Positions 18,469 to 28,673 of a DNA stretch of 64,000 bases are shown piece by piece (the stretch's first letter is position 1; every line of letters begins with the position of its first letter). Under the pieces are notes generated by a model. The model was not told the DNA's origin and ran no database searches. It worked only from the letters and a program-made list of their open reading frames with translations. Made by a program: the position numbers and the translations under genes. Source of the stretch: an uncultured Chiayiivirga sp. (GTDB lineage: Bacteria; Pseudomonadota; Gammaproteobacteria; Xanthomonadales; Xanthomonadaceae); contig CAKSZJ010000014.1 in NCBI GenBank assembly GCA_934525595.1, positions 24,563 through 88,562 of the forward strand, in the 5' to 3' direction.

Positions 18469-19329
18469 TCAGGAGGACGTCCGCAGGTCGCCGTAGTAGC
18501 TGCGCTTGTCCGAGCCCACCGGGGTCAGCTTGCGCCACCAGGAACGCTCGGACGGCCAGCTGCCCTGCAGATAGGGATGGTCCGGGAAGTTGAGCTCCAG
18601 CACGCGACGCGCATCGACGGCGAGCGATTCCTGCTGCAGCCGCGCATAGGCTTCGCTCATCACCGCAAGCGCATCGGCGGTGTAAGCGGTCTGCGGATAC
18701 TTCTCGATCAGGTGACGGCCGCGATTTGCCGCCGCCACCCAGGCGCGCCGTTCGAGGTAGAAAACCGCGACGTTGAGGTCATGGCGAGCCATCTGGTCGC
18801 GCAGGTGCATCATTTTGATACGCGAATCGGGGACGTATCGGCTCTGCGGGAAGCGCTGGATCAGATCATTGAAATCATTGAACGCCTGCTGCAGCGACAC
18901 CTGCTCGCGCTGGGTCGGATCCAGGCGCGCCACGCGCAGCACCATGCCTTCCTGTCGATCGAAATTGATCAGGCCGCGCAGGTAATAAACATAGTCGATG
19001 TGGGAATGCGCCGGGTAGGTGCGGATGAAGCGGTTGACCGCCGAGGTCGCGTCTTCGGGCTTGTTGCTCTTGTAGTACGCGTACGCCAGCTCGATCTGGG
19101 CCTGCTCGGTGTAGGCGCCATAGGGGAAGCGCGCGATCAGGCGCTGATAGGCGCGCTGCGCGCGACTGAGGTTGCCTTTCTCGAGCGCGCCCTTGGCCTG
19201 CGAGTAGAGCGCCTCAAGCGGAAGGGTTTCGAGCGGATCCTCGCGCTTGCCCCAACGACCGCAGGCGGCGAGCAGGGCGACAAGCGCCAGAAGGATGGCA
19301 AGGCGGGCGATTCCGGTACGTCGGGTCAT
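18469..19329 (-). CDS. bamD: Outer membrane assembly lipoprotein BamD
   Basis: 286 aa essential lipoprotein of the BAM complex that folds outer-membrane beta-barrels. The start at 19329 puts the signal peptide first and the lipobox LLAAC near residue 23; the frame is open upstream but without family likeness. Five TPR-like helical pairs follow, with [33 protein letters not shown] and [14 protein letters not shown] typical of BamD/ComL. It is divergent from rluD with 128 bases between starts, the conserved gammaproteobacterial arrangement. Confidence 0.95.
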   Translation of the reverse strand: MTRRTGIARLAILLALVALLAACGRWGKREDPLETLPLEALYSQAKGALEKGNLSRAQRAYQRLIARFPYGAYTEQAQIELAYAYYKSNKPEDATSAVNRFIRTYPAHSHIDYVYYLRGLINFDRQEGMVLRVARLDPTQREQVSLQQAFNDFNDLIQRFPQSRYVPDSRIKMMHLRDQMARHDLNVAVFYLERRAWVAAANRGRHLIEKYPQTAYTADALAVMSEAYARLQQESLAVDARRVLELNFPDHPYLQGSWPSERSWWRKLTPVGSDKRSYYGDLRTSS

Positions 19330-19457
19330 CAAGTGGCTCTGTCTGCCGCGTACGACGCGGGGCGGGGCATAATATCCCAAAGCTGCAGGTCGGCCCATTA
19401 AGAAGCCGTGAAGAAATCCCTGCGGCCTCGCGCGCCCGTCAGGAATCCACACCGCCC

Positions 19458-20444
19458 ATGCCGCCCGATTCTCCCGCCACCCAGGTGACGCAAGCCGCGC
19501 TGATTCCCGAGGCCGCGGCAGGCCGCAGGGTCGATCAGGCGCTGGCCGATCTCTTCCCCGAATTCTCCCGCTCGCGCCTGACCGCCTGGCTCAAGGCCGG
19601 CCAGATCACCCTGGACGGCACGGTTCCCCGCCCGCGCGATGCCGTGCGCGGGGGCGAGCAGGTGATGCTTTGCGCCGCGCTGGAGCCGGCCACCCGCTCG
19701 CAGGCCGAGCCGATCGCGCTCGATATCCTGCACCAGGATGCGCACCTCCTGGTGGTGAACAAGCCGGCGGGGCTGGTGGTGCATCCGGGTGCCGGCAATC
19801 CCGACGGCACCCTGGTCAACGCGCTGCTGCACCACGATCCGGATCTCGCGGTGCTGCCGCGCGCCGGCATCGTGCACCGCCTCGACAAGGAAACCTCGGG
19901 CGCGCTGATCGTGGCGCGCACCCTGGAGGCCCATGCCGCCCTGGTCGAGCAGCTCGCCGCGCGCGAGATCCATCGCCAGTACGAGGCCATCGTCAACGGC
20001 GCGATGATTGCGGGCGGCACGGTCGATGCGCCGCTGGACCGCCATCCGGTCGACCGCCTGCGGCGCGCGGTGCGCGAAGACGGCAAACCCGCCGTCACCC
20101 ACTACCGGGTGCGCGAACGCTTCCGTGCCCACACCCGGCTCGAATGCACCCTGGAAACCGGCCGCACCCACCAGATCCGCGTGCACATGGCGCACATCCG
20201 CCACCCGCTGGTGGGCGACACCCTGTACGGCGGCACCCTGCGCCTGCCCAAGGCGGCGTCCGACGACCTGGTGATGACCCTGCGCGGCTTCCGCCGCCAG
20301 GCGCTGCATGCCGAACGCCTGGCGCTGGCGCACCCGATCCACGGCGCACCGCTCGAAGTCATCGCCCCCGCGCCCGCCGACCTGCTCGCGCTGGCCGCCG
20401 CGCTGCGCGCCGACGCGGCCGCGCACGGCGACGATGGGCGCTGA
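19458..20444 (+). CDS. rluD: 23S rRNA pseudouridine synthase RluD
   Basis: 328 aa RluA-family enzyme that modifies helix 69 of 23S rRNA (U1911/1915/1917). An S4 RNA-binding domain (about 25-85, [18 protein letters not shown]) precedes the catalytic domain with HRLDKETSG containing the catalytic Asp, the [10 protein letters not shown] motif and GDTLYGG. Divergent from bamD; its 3' end overlaps the pgeF start by 11 bases, suggesting coupling. Confidence 0.95.
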   Translation: MPPDSPATQVTQAALIPEAAAGRRVDQALADLFPEFSRSRLTAWLKAGQITLDGTVPRPRDAVRGGEQVMLCAALEPATRSQAEPIALDILHQDAHLLVVNKPAGLVVHPGAGNPDGTLVNALLHHDPDLAVLPRAGIVHRLDKETSGALIVARTLEAHAALVEQLAAREIHRQYEAIVNGAMIAGGTVDAPLDRHPVDRLRRAVREDGKPAVTHYRVRERFRAHTRLECTLETGRTHQIRVHMAHIRHPLVGDTLYGGTLRLPKAASDDLVMTLRGFRRQALHAERLALAHPIHGAPLEVIAPAPADLLALAAALRADAAAHGDDGR

Positions 20445-21183
20445 GTTCCTGCTGCCGGACTGGCCGGCGCCGCCCGGCGTCCGCGCCTGCGTGACCACGC
20501 GCCGACTGCCAGGCGCATCGCTTCCGCCCTTCGATGCCTTCAACCTCGGCGCGCGCTGCGGCGACGATCCAGACGCCGTGCGCACCAACCGTGCGCAGTT
20601 GCTCGAACTGGCCGCCCTGCCCGGCGCACCGCACTGGCTCTTGCAGGTGCATGGCACCAACGTGCACGAGGTCATCGCGGACGCCGCGAGCCCGGATGAG
20701 CCGGACGCCGACGCCGCCGTCACCCGCGTCCCCGGCGCGGCACTTGCCATCCTCACCGCCGACTGCCTGCCGGTGCTGTTCGCCGCGCGCGATGGCTCGA
20801 CAATCGCTGCCGCCCATGCGGGCTGGCGCGGATTGGCGGCGGGCGTGCTGGAAGCCACCGTTGCGTCCATGCACACCGCACCGCAAGACATCCTTGCGTG
20901 GCTGGGGCCCGCAGCCGGCCCCGCGCGCTATGAAATCGGCGCCGAGGTGCGCGCCGCCTTCGTCGATGCGGACGCCGATGCCGCCGCGAGCTTCATCCCG
21001 ACGCGCCCCGGCCATTACCTGATCGATCTCTACGCCCTCGCCCGCCGCCGCCTCGCCGCCGCCGGCGTATTGCGCATCCACGGCGGCGGGCTGTGCACGA
21101 TGTCCGACGCCACGCGCTTTTATTCCTACCGCCGCGACGGCCGAACGGGGCGCATGGCGACGCTGGTGTGGCTCGCGGGCTGA
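20434..21183 (+). CDS. pgeF: Purine nucleoside phosphorylase / YfiH (PgeF, laccase-domain) protein
   Basis: 249 aa YfiH/DUF152 protein. ATG at 20434 lies inside the end of rluD and gives the usual N-terminus ([19 protein letters not shown]). The zinc ligands are present: His in LQVHGTNV, Cys in TADCLPVLF and His in AAAHAGWRG. Family members correct peptidoglycan muropeptide errors (PgeF) and show purine nucleoside phosphorylase activity. Coupled to rluD; a bidirectional terminator follows 69 bases after the stop. Confidence 0.93.
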   Translation: MGAEFLLPDWPAPPGVRACVTTRRLPGASLPPFDAFNLGARCGDDPDAVRTNRAQLLELAALPGAPHWLLQVHGTNVHEVIADAASPDEPDADAAVTRVPGAALAILTADCLPVLFAARDGSTIAAAHAGWRGLAAGVLEATVASMHTAPQDILAWLGPAAGPARYEIGAEVRAAFVDADADAAASFIPTRPGHYLIDLYALARRRLAAAGVLRIHGGGLCTMSDATRFYSYRRDGRTGRMATLVWLAG

Positions 21184-21251
21184 AGGCTGCGGCAGGACGC
21201 GGATCGACGCCGATTCGCAACGCCAGCGATCGAAAATCCACACGTGCAAAT

Positions 21252-21280
21252 AAAAAGCCGCCGGAAACCGGCGGCTTTTT
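21252..21280. terminator. Bidirectional intrinsic terminator between pgeF and the CsgG-like gene
   Basis: A perfect 13-bp inverted repeat with AAA loop: AAAAAGCCGCCGG at 21252-21264 and its complement at 21268-21280. The A-run on one side and T-run on the other let it act on both strands between convergent genes. Confidence 0.92.
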
Positions 21281-21302
21281 CGCATCCGACGCGGGTGCGG
21301 GA

Positions 21303-22478
21303 TCAGCGGCGACTGCCTCGCTTGGCCGGCTTCTTGGTCAGGGCCGGGTCCAGCGGCGCGTAGGCCAGCTGCTGGGGTGCACGCTGCGAGCGAACGATGT
21401 CGCCCGCCTTGGGCATCTTCCCGCCCGCAAGGCGGGCCACGGAGAACTTGTCCTGCACCTGGGTGACCTCGACGGCACCAATCTCGCTCTCCTCGCTGCC
21501 CAGGCTGATGCCCGTTTCCGGATCGATCAGCGCCTCGCCCTTGCTCATGAGCGACAGGCGATCGCCCACCTGCACGGAGCCGGCGCCGAGATTGAGGTAG
21601 ATGCCCTTGGCATCGGCCTTCACCACCGAGCCAGAGGCCGGGCGCGCGCCGATCTGGGCGATGAGATCGTAGACGCCTTCGTTGACGGCGGCGGTGACGG
21701 CCTGACCGATGGGGGTCTTGGCGTACTGGCTCATGAAGCCACCCATCGCGTTGCTGTTGCCAAAGCGCGCCGCACCGAAGCCGACGCCCGAATCCTTGAT
21801 CTGGCGGTCCACCTGGTTGGTGAAAATCACTTCGCTGGTGGTCGCATCGATGAGGCGGAAGTTCATGCCGATGATCGAGGTCTTGCTGCCCACGTGCACG
21901 TTGCCAAGCAGGCCTCCGAGTCGGGTACCCGAGGCCAGCGCGCCGACGTTGACATTGTTGCCGGCCACGCCAGGCTCGTAGCTGGTAATGACCACTTCGA
22001 TCAGATACTCGGCGCCGAGCACGCTGCCGATCTTGGCGGCGGAAGGCTGCGCCACGCGGCCGGACGCGCCGAAATCCTGCTCCTGCAGGATGTTGCCGAT
22101 GGCTTGGCGTTCCACCATGCGGAAGCGGCCGGTGCGGTGCATCACGTCGGTGATCATCGCCTCGATGCCGTTCACCGGCACGGACTGATAGGCGAAGGAG
22201 ATATCCGAGGAATAACCGCTGCTGTCGCTCATGCTGTAGCTGCGCATGCTGCTGCGGTTGTCCACCTTGCTCACCGCCACGCGAGTCTTGGGGCCGTTGT
22301 ACTCGGACCAGTCCACGTCGACCAGGTACAGCGTGTCCACTTCGGGCAAATCGCTGGGCGCGGGCAGCGGAATCGCTCGCCCATTGGCCACTGCGTGGGC
22401 GACGTATTCGCTGGCGCCCGCCGGCAAAGGCAGCAGGGCGGCCAGGGCGAGTGCGGAAAGAAGGCGCTTGAAGTTCAT
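21303..22478 (-). CDS. CsgG/HfaB-like secreted or outer-membrane protein
   Basis: 391 aa. The start at 22478 (MNFKRLLSALALAALL) is preceded by AGGTGG and gives a signal peptide cleaved near PAGASE. There is no lipobox Cys, unlike E. coli CsgG. A CsgG-type core is seen from about 65 to 310: DVMHRTGRFRMVERQAIGNILQEQ, KIGSVLGAEYLIEVVITSYE and the paired strands IIGMNFRLIDATTSEVIFTN. The C-terminal region (315-380) looks like a small beta domain, and the tail is Lys/Arg-rich. No curli subunits are nearby, so curli export is not supported; a generic outer-membrane assembly role is possible. Confidence 0.8.
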   Translation of the reverse strand: MNFKRLLSALALAALLPLPAGASEYVAHAVANGRAIPLPAPSDLPEVDTLYLVDVDWSEYNGPKTRVAVSKVDNRSSMRSYSMSDSSGYSSDISFAYQSVPVNGIEAMITDVMHRTGRFRMVERQAIGNILQEQDFGASGRVAQPSAAKIGSVLGAEYLIEVVITSYEPGVAGNNVNVGALASGTRLGGLLGNVHVGSKTSIIGMNFRLIDATTSEVIFTNQVDRQIKDSGVGFGAARFGNSNAMGGFMSQYAKTPIGQAVTAAVNEGVYDLIAQIGARPASGSVVKADAKGIYLNLGAGSVQVGDRLSLMSKGEALIDPETGISLGSEESEIGAVEVTQVQDKFSVARLAGGKMPKAGDIVRSQRAPQQLAYAPLDPALTKKPAKRGSRR

Positions 22479-22674
22479 GGTTCCACCTGGCTGATTGATA
22501 CGAAGAGACCTGGACACCCGCCCGAATGACGCAACCGACTGCTCGGCGCGCCTGAAAGGCGTCACGATGAAGAGTTACGCGACAAGGACGGATTTTGCGC
22601 CCACCGGGGAGCGGCTCGTTCAGGTGCCGTGCATGGTACGGCGTTTTCGCGCACCTGCATACCGCACCACCGCG

Positions 22675-22702
22675 CTTGAAAGCCGCGCTGCAGGACGCAT
22701 CT
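22675..22702 (+). promoter_or_regulatory. Predicted sigma32 heat-shock promoter of clpB
   Basis: CTTGAAA at 22675-22681 is an exact match to the sigma32 -35 element. Thirteen bases later ACGCATCT at 22695-22702 matches CCCCATNT at the conserved CAT and T positions. The pair lies 48 bases before the clpB start, the expected place for a heat-shock promoter. Confidence 0.65.
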
Positions 22703-22749
22703 AGCATCGCATTGCGGCCCCGCCGCGCCCCACCACGGATTCTCTCGCC

Positions 22750-25332
22750 ATGCGAATGGACAAACTCACCTCGCGCTTCCAGCAGGCCCTGGCCGACGCC
22801 CAGTCGCTGGCGGTCGGGCGCGACCACAACCTGCTCGAACCCGCGCACCTGATGCAGGCGCTGATCGACCAGCAGGGCGGATCGACCCTGCCGCTCCTGA
22901 CCCAGGCCGGTGCCAACGCGGGCGCGCTGCGCGCGCGCATCGCGCAGGCGCTCGACGCCCTGCCCGGCGTGCGCGGGCAAGAGGGCAACATCAGCGTTTC
23001 CAACGACCTCAACCGCCTGCTCAACCTCACCGACAAGCTCGCCCAGCAGCGCGGCGATGCCTTCATCGCCAGCGAGCTGTTCGTGCTGGCGGCGCTGGAG
23101 GACAAGGGTGCCGTGGGCGAGGCGCTCAAGGCGGCCGGCGTGCAGAAAGCGCGGCTGGAAGCGGCCATCGAGAAGATTCGCGGAGGAGAAACCGTGCAGT
23201 CGGAAAACGCCGAAGACCAGCGCCAGGCGCTGGAGAAGTACACCATCGACCTCACCGCGCGGGCCGAGTCGGGCAAGCTCGACCCGGTGATCGGTCGCGA
23301 CGAGGAGATCCGCCGCGTCATCCAGGTGCTGCAGCGACGCACCAAGAACAACCCGGTGCTGATCGGCGAACCGGGCGTGGGCAAGACCGCCATTGCCGAG
23401 GGTCTGGCGCAGCGCATCGTCAAGGGTGAAGTGCCCGAGGGCCTGCGCGGCAAGCGCGTGCTCTCGCTCGACATGGGCGCGCTGATCGCCGGGGCCAAGT
23501 TCCGCGGCGAGTTCGAGGAGCGCCTCAAGGCCGTGCTCAACGACCTGGCCAAGAACGAAGGCCAGATCATCCTGTTCATCGACGAGTTGCACACCATGGT
23601 CGGTGCCGGCAAGGCCGAAGGCGCGATGGACGCCGGCAACATGCTCAAGCCTGCGCTGGCGCGCGGCGAGCTGCACTGCGTGGGTGCCACCACGCTGGAC
23701 GAATACCGCAAGTACATCGAAAAGGACGCCGCACTCGAGCGCCGCTTCCAGAAGGTCTTCGTGGGCGAGCCCAGCGTCGAGGACACCATCGCCATCCTGC
23801 GCGGGCTGAAGGAAAAGTACGCCGTGCATCACGGCGTGGAAATCACCGACCCGGCGATCGTCGCCGCCGCCACGCTGTCCCACCGCTACATCGCCGACCG
23901 CCAGCTGCCCGACAAGGCCATCGACCTGATGGACGAAGCGGCCTCGCGCATCCGCATGGAGATCGATTCCAAGCCCGAGGAGCTGGACCGCAAGGAGCGC
24001 CGCCTGATCCAGCTCAAGATCCAGCGCGAGGCGTTGAAGAAGGAAAAGGACAGCGAATCCAGGCAGCGCCTGGCCGACCTGGAGGCGGAAATCGCCGTGT
24101 TCGAACGCGAGTACAACGACCTGGAGGAAGTCTGGAAGGCCGAGAAGGCCACGCTGCAGGGCGCGACGAAGATCAAGGAAGAGATCGAAGCCGCGCGCCT
24201 GGAACTGGAGGCCGCGCAGCGCCGCCAGGACTACGCGCGCATGAGCGAGATCCAGTACGGCCAGCTGCCGGCGCTGGAAAAGCAGCTCAAGGCCGCACAG
24301 GAAGCCGAGACCCGCGGCTTCACCCTGCTCCAGGACAAGGTCACCGCCGAGGAAATCGCCCAGGTGGTGGCACGCTGGACCGGCATCCCGGTCAGCAAGA
24401 TGCTCGAAGGCGAGCGCGACAAGCTGCTGCGCATGGAGGACGCGCTGCACCGCCGCGTGGTCGGGCAGGACGAGGCCGTGCACGCCGTGTCCGACGCCAT
24501 CCGCCGCGCCCGCGCCGGCCTTTCCGACCCGAACCGGCCCAGCGGCAGCTTCCTGTTCCTCGGCCCCACCGGCGTCGGCAAGACCGAGCTGTGCAAGGCG
24601 CTCGCCGGCTTCCTGTTCGACACCGACGAGGCCATGGTGCGCATCGACATGAGCGAGTTCATGGAGAAGCACTCGGTCAGCCGCCTGATCGGCGCGCCGC
24701 CCGGCTACGTGGGCTATGAGGAAGGCGGGTATCTCACGGAGGCCGTGCGCCGCCGCCCCTACAGCGTGATCCTGCTCGATGAGGTCGAGAAGGCGCATCC
24801 GGACGTGTTCAACGTGCTGTTGCAGGTGCTCGACGACGGCCGCCTGACCGATGGCCAGGGCCGCACCGTGGACTTCCGCAACACCGTGATCGTGTTGACC
24901 AGCAATCTGGGCTCGAACCTGATCCAGGACATGCCCGGCGACAGCGAGGAGGAATACATCCAGATGAAGGCCGCCGTGATGGGCGTGGTGCAGGGAGCGT
25001 TCCGGCCCGAGTTCATCAACCGGCTCGATGAAATCGTGGTGTTCCGCCCGCTCGACCGCGCCCAGATCCGCCAGATCGCCCGCATCCAGATCGCCCATCT
25101 GGAAAGGCGCCTGGCCGAACGCCAGCTCCGGCTGGAGATCAGCGAAAAGGCGCTGGACCTCCTCGGCGACGTCGGCTTCGACCCGGTCTACGGCGCCCGT
25201 CCGCTCAAGCGCGCGATCCAGCAGCAGCTGGAAAACCCGCTGGCGCGGCAGATTCTGGAAGGCACCTTCGCCAGCGGCGACGCCATTGCGGTGGATGCCG
25301 AAGGCGGACATCTGGTGTTTGGAAAGGCGTAG
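22750..25332 (+). CDS. clpB: ATP-dependent disaggregase ClpB
   Basis: 860 aa Hsp100 hexameric disaggregase that works with DnaK. The N-domain (1-145) has two Clp repeats. AAA1 carries Walker A GEPGVGKT and Walker B ILFIDELH; the middle coiled-coil domain (about 400-530) is rich in Lys/Glu/Arg; AAA2 carries GPTGVGKT, the pore loop [13 protein letters not shown] and [14 protein letters not shown]. The length matches E. coli ClpB (857 aa). A sigma32-type promoter lies directly upstream, so heat induction is expected. The next gene is comEA-like, 216 bases on. Confidence 0.98.
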   Translation: MRMDKLTSRFQQALADAQSLAVGRDHNLLEPAHLMQALIDQQGGSTLPLLTQAGANAGALRARIAQALDALPGVRGQEGNISVSNDLNRLLNLTDKLAQQRGDAFIASELFVLAALEDKGAVGEALKAAGVQKARLEAAIEKIRGGETVQSENAEDQRQALEKYTIDLTARAESGKLDPVIGRDEEIRRVIQVLQRRTKNNPVLIGEPGVGKTAIAEGLAQRIVKGEVPEGLRGKRVLSLDMGALIAGAKFRGEFEERLKAVLNDLAKNEGQIILFIDELHTMVGAGKAEGAMDAGNMLKPALARGELHCVGATTLDEYRKYIEKDAALERRFQKVFVGEPSVEDTIAILRGLKEKYAVHHGVEITDPAIVAAATLSHRYIADRQLPDKAIDLMDEAASRIRMEIDSKPEELDRKERRLIQLKIQREALKKEKDSESRQRLADLEAEIAVFEREYNDLEEVWKAEKATLQGATKIKEEIEAARLELEAAQRRQDYARMSEIQYGQLPALEKQLKAAQEAETRGFTLLQDKVTAEEIAQVVARWTGIPVSKMLEGERDKLLRMEDALHRRVVGQDEAVHAVSDAIRRARAGLSDPNRPSGSFLFLGPTGVGKTELCKALAGFLFDTDEAMVRIDMSEFMEKHSVSRLIGAPPGYVGYEEGGYLTEAVRRRPYSVILLDEVEKAHPDVFNVLLQVLDDGRLTDGQGRTVDFRNTVIVLTSNLGSNLIQDMPGDSEEEYIQMKAAVMGVVQGAFRPEFINRLDEIVVFRPLDRAQIRQIARIQIAHLERRLAERQLRLEISEKALDLLGDVGFDPVYGARPLKRAIQQQLENPLARQILEGTFASGDAIAVDAEGGHLVFGKA

Positions 25333-25548
25333 CGTCGCGACGCGGCGCAGCCTTGGCTCTGCGACGCCCAAGGGCGCTCGCAGTCCGGGGCGTGGCGACC
25401 GGGTGGTTTTCCTAGGTCGTGTCCGGGCAGGCTCCGATGCGCGCATCCGCCTTCCGAGGATGGGAGCGCCACGGCGCGTTTCGCACACTGTCTCCACCGG
25501 CCGGGATGCCTCCCGACGGAATCACACCATCCTTTCTGGAGACACGCC

Positions 25549-25836
25549 ATGAACCGTTTCGCCCTCATCCTCAAGTCCCTGCTGCTGTCGCTCGCGCTGA
25601 GCTTTTCCGCTTTTGCCGCCGGCCCCGTGAACATCAACACCGCCGACGCCACCGCGCTTTCCGCCGGCCTCACCGGCGTCGGTCCGGCCAAGGCACAGGC
25701 CATCGTGGAATACCGCCAGGCCAATGGCCCGTTCAAGAGCGCCGACCAGCTCGCCGCAGTGAAGGGCATCGGCCTGGCCACGGTCGAAAAGAACCGCGAT
25801 CGCATCCAGATCGACGGCGCAGCGCGCAGCAAGTGA
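25549..25836 (+). CDS. ComEA-like secreted helix-hairpin-helix DNA-binding protein
   Basis: 95 aa. A signal peptide (1-24, LSLALSFSAFAAG) is followed by a tandem helix-hairpin-helix domain: VNINTADATALSAGLTGVG and FKSADQLAAVKGIGLATVEK. These bind DNA backbone in ComEA proteins that pull transforming DNA into the periplasm. This single-domain form lacks the membrane anchor of Gram-positive ComEA. SD-like GGAGAC precedes the ATG. Followed immediately by an intrinsic terminator. Confidence 0.88.
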   Translation: MNRFALILKSLLLSLALSFSAFAAGPVNINTADATALSAGLTGVGPAKAQAIVEYRQANGPFKSADQLAAVKGIGLATVEKNRDRIQIDGAARSK

Positions 25837-25851
25837 TGCCTTCGGCTCAGG

Positions 25852-25885
25852 AAAGCCCCGCCGCTTCGACGCTGCGGGGCTTTTT
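25852..25885 (+). terminator. Intrinsic terminator after the comEA-like gene
   Basis: The 10-bp stem AAAGCCCCGC / GCGGGGCTTT with a 12-base loop is followed by a T5 run. It begins 16 bases after the stop codon. Confidence 0.9.
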
Positions 25886-25984
25886 GCCGGGTGCGGCCGG
25901 AAGCGTGCGGAGCCGGAGTGCCCTGCGGTTGTGCCCGCGCGCGCGCGCTCGTAGAGTGCCCGGTCCGCCTTCAACGCAGCGCCC

Positions 25985-26872
25985 ATGCACTATCCCGACT
26001 ATCCATTCACCCCGCAGCGCTTCGAGGTGCGCTCCGGCATCGCGATGAGCTATCTCGATGAGGGGCCGCGCGACGGCGAGACGGTGCTGATGCTGCACGG
26101 CAACCCGTCGTGGAGCTATTACTGGCGCCGGCTGGTGGCCGGGCTGTCGGACCGCTACCGCTGCATCGTGCCCGACCACGTCGGCATGGGCCTGTCGGAC
26201 AAACCGGACGATGCGGCCTATACCTACACGCTGCAGTCGCGCGTGGACGACGTGGCCGGGCTGCTCGAACATCTCGGCATCACCGGCCCGGTGACGCTGG
26301 CAGTACACGATTGGGGCGGCATGATCGGCTTCGGCTGGGCACTGCGCGACGCCTCGCGCGTGGCGCGCATGGTGATCCTGAACACCGCCGCCTTCCCGTT
26401 GCCGGCGGAAAAGCCGATGCCCTGGCAGCTCAGGCTCGGGCGCGATTCGCGCCTGGGCGCGCTGGCAATCCGCAGCTTCAATGCGTTTTCCGGCGCGGCC
26501 TCATTCGTGGGCGTGGAACAGCGCATGCCTTCGGGGGTGCGCGCGGCCTACGTGGCGCCCTACGACAGCTGGGCCAACCGCATCGCCACGCTGCGCTTCG
26601 TGCAGGACATCCCGCTGGGTCCGGAGGATCGCGCCTGGCCGATCGTGGAGGAAGCCGGCCGCCGCCTGCCCGAGTTCGCCGACCGCCCGGCGCTGCTGGT
26701 GTGGGGTCTGCGCGATTTCGTGTTCGATGCGCACTTCCTGCGCGGCTTCGAACAGCGCCTGCCGAACGCGGAAAGCCTGATCTTCGACGACGCCGGCCAC
26801 TACGTGCTGGAAGACAAGGCCGCGATCATCGTGCCGCGGGTGCGCGACTTCCTCGATCGACACCCGATCTGA
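25985..26872 (+). CDS. Haloalkane dehalogenase / OleB-family alpha/beta hydrolase
   Basis: 295 aa alpha/beta hydrolase. HGNPSWSYYWR gives the oxyanion/halide Asn40, VHDWGG gives the Asp109 nucleophile with halide-side Trp110, and DDAGHYV near the C-terminus gives the His. These are shared by haloalkane dehalogenases and by OleB, the beta-lactone decarboxylase of long-chain olefin synthesis in Xanthomonas. The N-terminus (YPFTPQRFEVRSGIAMSYLDEG) reads like OleB. No oleA, oleC or oleD is in the window, so the pathway assignment is tentative. arfB begins 12 bases downstream. Confidence 0.8.
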   Translation: MHYPDYPFTPQRFEVRSGIAMSYLDEGPRDGETVLMLHGNPSWSYYWRRLVAGLSDRYRCIVPDHVGMGLSDKPDDAAYTYTLQSRVDDVAGLLEHLGITGPVTLAVHDWGGMIGFGWALRDASRVARMVILNTAAFPLPAEKPMPWQLRLGRDSRLGALAIRSFNAFSGAASFVGVEQRMPSGVRAAYVAPYDSWANRIATLRFVQDIPLGPEDRAWPIVEEAGRRLPEFADRPALLVWGLRDFVFDAHFLRGFEQRLPNAESLIFDDAGHYVLEDKAAIIVPRVRDFLDRHPI

Positions 26873-26884
26873 CGGCGCGTCACG

Positions 26885-27307
26885 ATGCTCATCATCGCGC
26901 CCGGGCTGGCCATTCCCGAAGAGGAGCTGATCGAGCGCTTCGTGCGTGCCTCCGGGCCGGGCGGGCAGAACGTGAACAAGGTGTCCACCGCGGTGGAGCT
27001 GCGCTTCGACGCCGGCGCCTCGCCCTCGCTGCCCGAAGCGCTGCGCACACGCCTGCTGGCGCGGCGCGACCGGCGCATCGGTGCCGACGGTGTGATCGTG
27101 ATCAGCGCGCAGCGCTTCCGCAGCCAGGAGCGCAACCGCGAGGACGCGCGCACGCGCCTCGCCGCGCTGATCGAATCGGTGCGCGTGCCGCCCAGGCCGC
27201 GCATTGCGACCAAACCCACGCGCGCTTCCAAGGAACGGCGCATCGAGGCCAAGAAGGGGCGCGGCGACATCAAGCGCGGGCGCAGCGCGCATTGGAGCAG
27301 CGAGTGA
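26885..27307 (+). CDS. arfB: Alternative ribosome-rescue factor ArfB (YaeJ)
   Basis: 140 aa codon-independent peptidyl-tRNA hydrolase that releases stalled ribosomes without tmRNA. The catalytic GGQ is at residues 26-28 in RASGPGGQNVNKVSTAVELR, and the C-terminal tail is strongly basic (KPTRASKERRIEAKKGRGDIK), as needed to enter the empty mRNA channel. Its TGA overlaps the ATG of the next gene (TGATG). Confidence 0.95.
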   Translation: MLIIAPGLAIPEEELIERFVRASGPGGQNVNKVSTAVELRFDAGASPSLPEALRTRLLARRDRRIGADGVIVISAQRFRSQERNREDARTRLAALIESVRVPPRPRIATKPTRASKERRIEAKKGRGDIKRGRSAHWSSE

Positions 27308-27903
27308 TGGGCGCGAAGCCGTGCGTACCCGCGCTTCCCGCCTGTGCGCCGCGCCAGGGCAACGCGCTGGCCCGCGCCTTCGGACGCGCCATCCTGCGCC
27401 TGGGCGGGTGGCGCGTCGAAGGCGAGTTCCCCGATCTTCCACGCTTCGTCATCATCGTCGCGCCGCACTCCTCGGCCTGGGACGCGGTCTGGGGCATCGC
27501 CGCCATGCTGGCGATGGGCGTGCGCATCACCTTCCTGGCCAAGGCGGAAGCCTTCCGCGGCCCGCTGGGCTGGCTGCTGCGCGGGATCGGCGGAGTGCCG
27601 GTGGACCGCAAGAAGGCGCACGGCGCGGTGGAACAGGCGGCTGCCCGGCTTCGCGGCGAAGGTCCGACCTGGTTCCTGCTTGCGCCCGAAGGCACCCGCC
27701 GGCGCGTGGAGCGCTGGAAGTCCGGCTTCTGGCACATCGCGCGCAGCGCGCAGGTGCCGGTGATGCTGGCCGCCTTCCATTACCCGGAAAAGACCATGAT
27801 CCTCGGCCCGCTCATCACCCTGGGTCCGGACCCGGACGCCGACATGGCCGGGATTCGCTCGTGGTATCGCCCCTGGATCGGCAAGCGCCGCGGCACGGTG
27901 TAG
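27307..27903 (+). CDS. Lysophospholipid acyltransferase family protein
   Basis: 198 aa PlsC-like acyltransferase. The catalytic H(X)4D motif is PHSSAWD, and the substrate motif APEGTRRRVERWKSG is intact. GVPVDRKK is the usual third block. It is shorter than PlsC proper and lacks a clear transmembrane anchor. The start at 27307 overlaps the arfB stop, so translation is coupled; the frame remains open further upstream only as GC-driven read-through. The acceptor substrate is unknown. Confidence 0.85.
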   Translation: MGAKPCVPALPACAPRQGNALARAFGRAILRLGGWRVEGEFPDLPRFVIIVAPHSSAWDAVWGIAAMLAMGVRITFLAKAEAFRGPLGWLLRGIGGVPVDRKKAHGAVEQAAARLRGEGPTWFLLAPEGTRRRVERWKSGFWHIARSAQVPVMLAAFHYPEKTMILGPLITLGPDPDADMAGIRSWYRPWIGKRRGTV

Positions 27904-27973
27904 CGGCTCGCGGATTTGGGATCTGCGCCGCGCGGCGCGACACTGTGGGTCTCTTGGTTTCCGGGAGCACCCG

Positions 27974-28645
27974 ATGGACACCGCCTGGGCCCGCCGCATG
28001 CTGGGCAGGCTCGACCCCTGGTTCGAGACGCTGCAGGGCTTTCACGACCGCCCCGACGCGCACGCGCTGTACGATCCGGCCACGCCGCACGGGCGCATCC
28101 GTTTTTCCAACCTGCAGGTCTTCCTGCGCCAGCTCCTGCCGTGGAAACCCACGGTGCTGCTGGTGGGCGAGGCACCGGGCTACCGCGGCGCGTGGCGCAC
28201 CGGGGTCAACTTCTGCGCCGAAAGCAACATGATGGGGCCGAAGGATCGCTTCGGCCTGTTTGGCGGCGCGGAGGCCGGCTACCGGCTCATCGCCGAGGGC
28301 CAGCGCCTGCGCAGCGAGGCCAGCGCCACCGTGGTGCAGCGGGTGTTCCAGGAGCTGCCGCGCCCGGTGCTGGTGTGGCCCGCACTGCCACTGCACCCGC
28401 ACCGACCCGGCGTGGACGAATCCAACCGCACGCCGAGGCCCGCCGAGCTCAGGCGCGACGGCCGGCCACAGCTTCAGCAGCTGATCGACATCTTCCGGCC
28501 GGCGCACGTGGCGGCGGTGGGCAACGTCGGCCATGCCACGCTGGCCGAGCTTGGCATCGAGGCGGCGAGGATCCGCCATCCTGCGCATGGCGGCGGGCCG
28601 GAGTTCCGCGACGGCCTGCTCGCGCTGATGAAGGACACGGGCTGA
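27974..28645 (+). CDS. Uracil-DNA glycosylase-superfamily protein
   Basis: 223 aa. LLVGEAPGYRG is motif 1 of the UDG superfamily (water-activating/binding loop) and HPAHGGG near the C-terminus is motif 2. VWPALPLHPHRPG resembles the segment after the uracil pocket. There are no cysteines arranged as in Fe-S UDGs (families 4/5). The exact activity (uracil, hypoxanthine or none) is not determinable. A good SD (GGGAG) precedes the ATG. Convergent with the esterase gene. Confidence 0.78.
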   Translation: MDTAWARRMLGRLDPWFETLQGFHDRPDAHALYDPATPHGRIRFSNLQVFLRQLLPWKPTVLLVGEAPGYRGAWRTGVNFCAESNMMGPKDRFGLFGGAEAGYRLIAEGQRLRSEASATVVQRVFQELPRPVLVWPALPLHPHRPGVDESNRTPRPAELRRDGRPQLQQLIDIFRPAHVAAVGNVGHATLAELGIEAARIRHPAHGGGPEFRDGLLALMKDTG

Positions 28646-28673
28646 GAACCGCCGGCCGCGCTGCGCCACCGGA

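Noticed and set aside
20359..25497. Very long minus-strand frame opposite pgeF and clpB
   Set aside because: It covers several well-supported genes on both strands, including part of the CsgG-like gene in another frame; the translation has no coherent domain pattern.
25333..25548. Possible terminator directly after clpB
   Set aside because: Inverted repeats are weak and no T-run follows.
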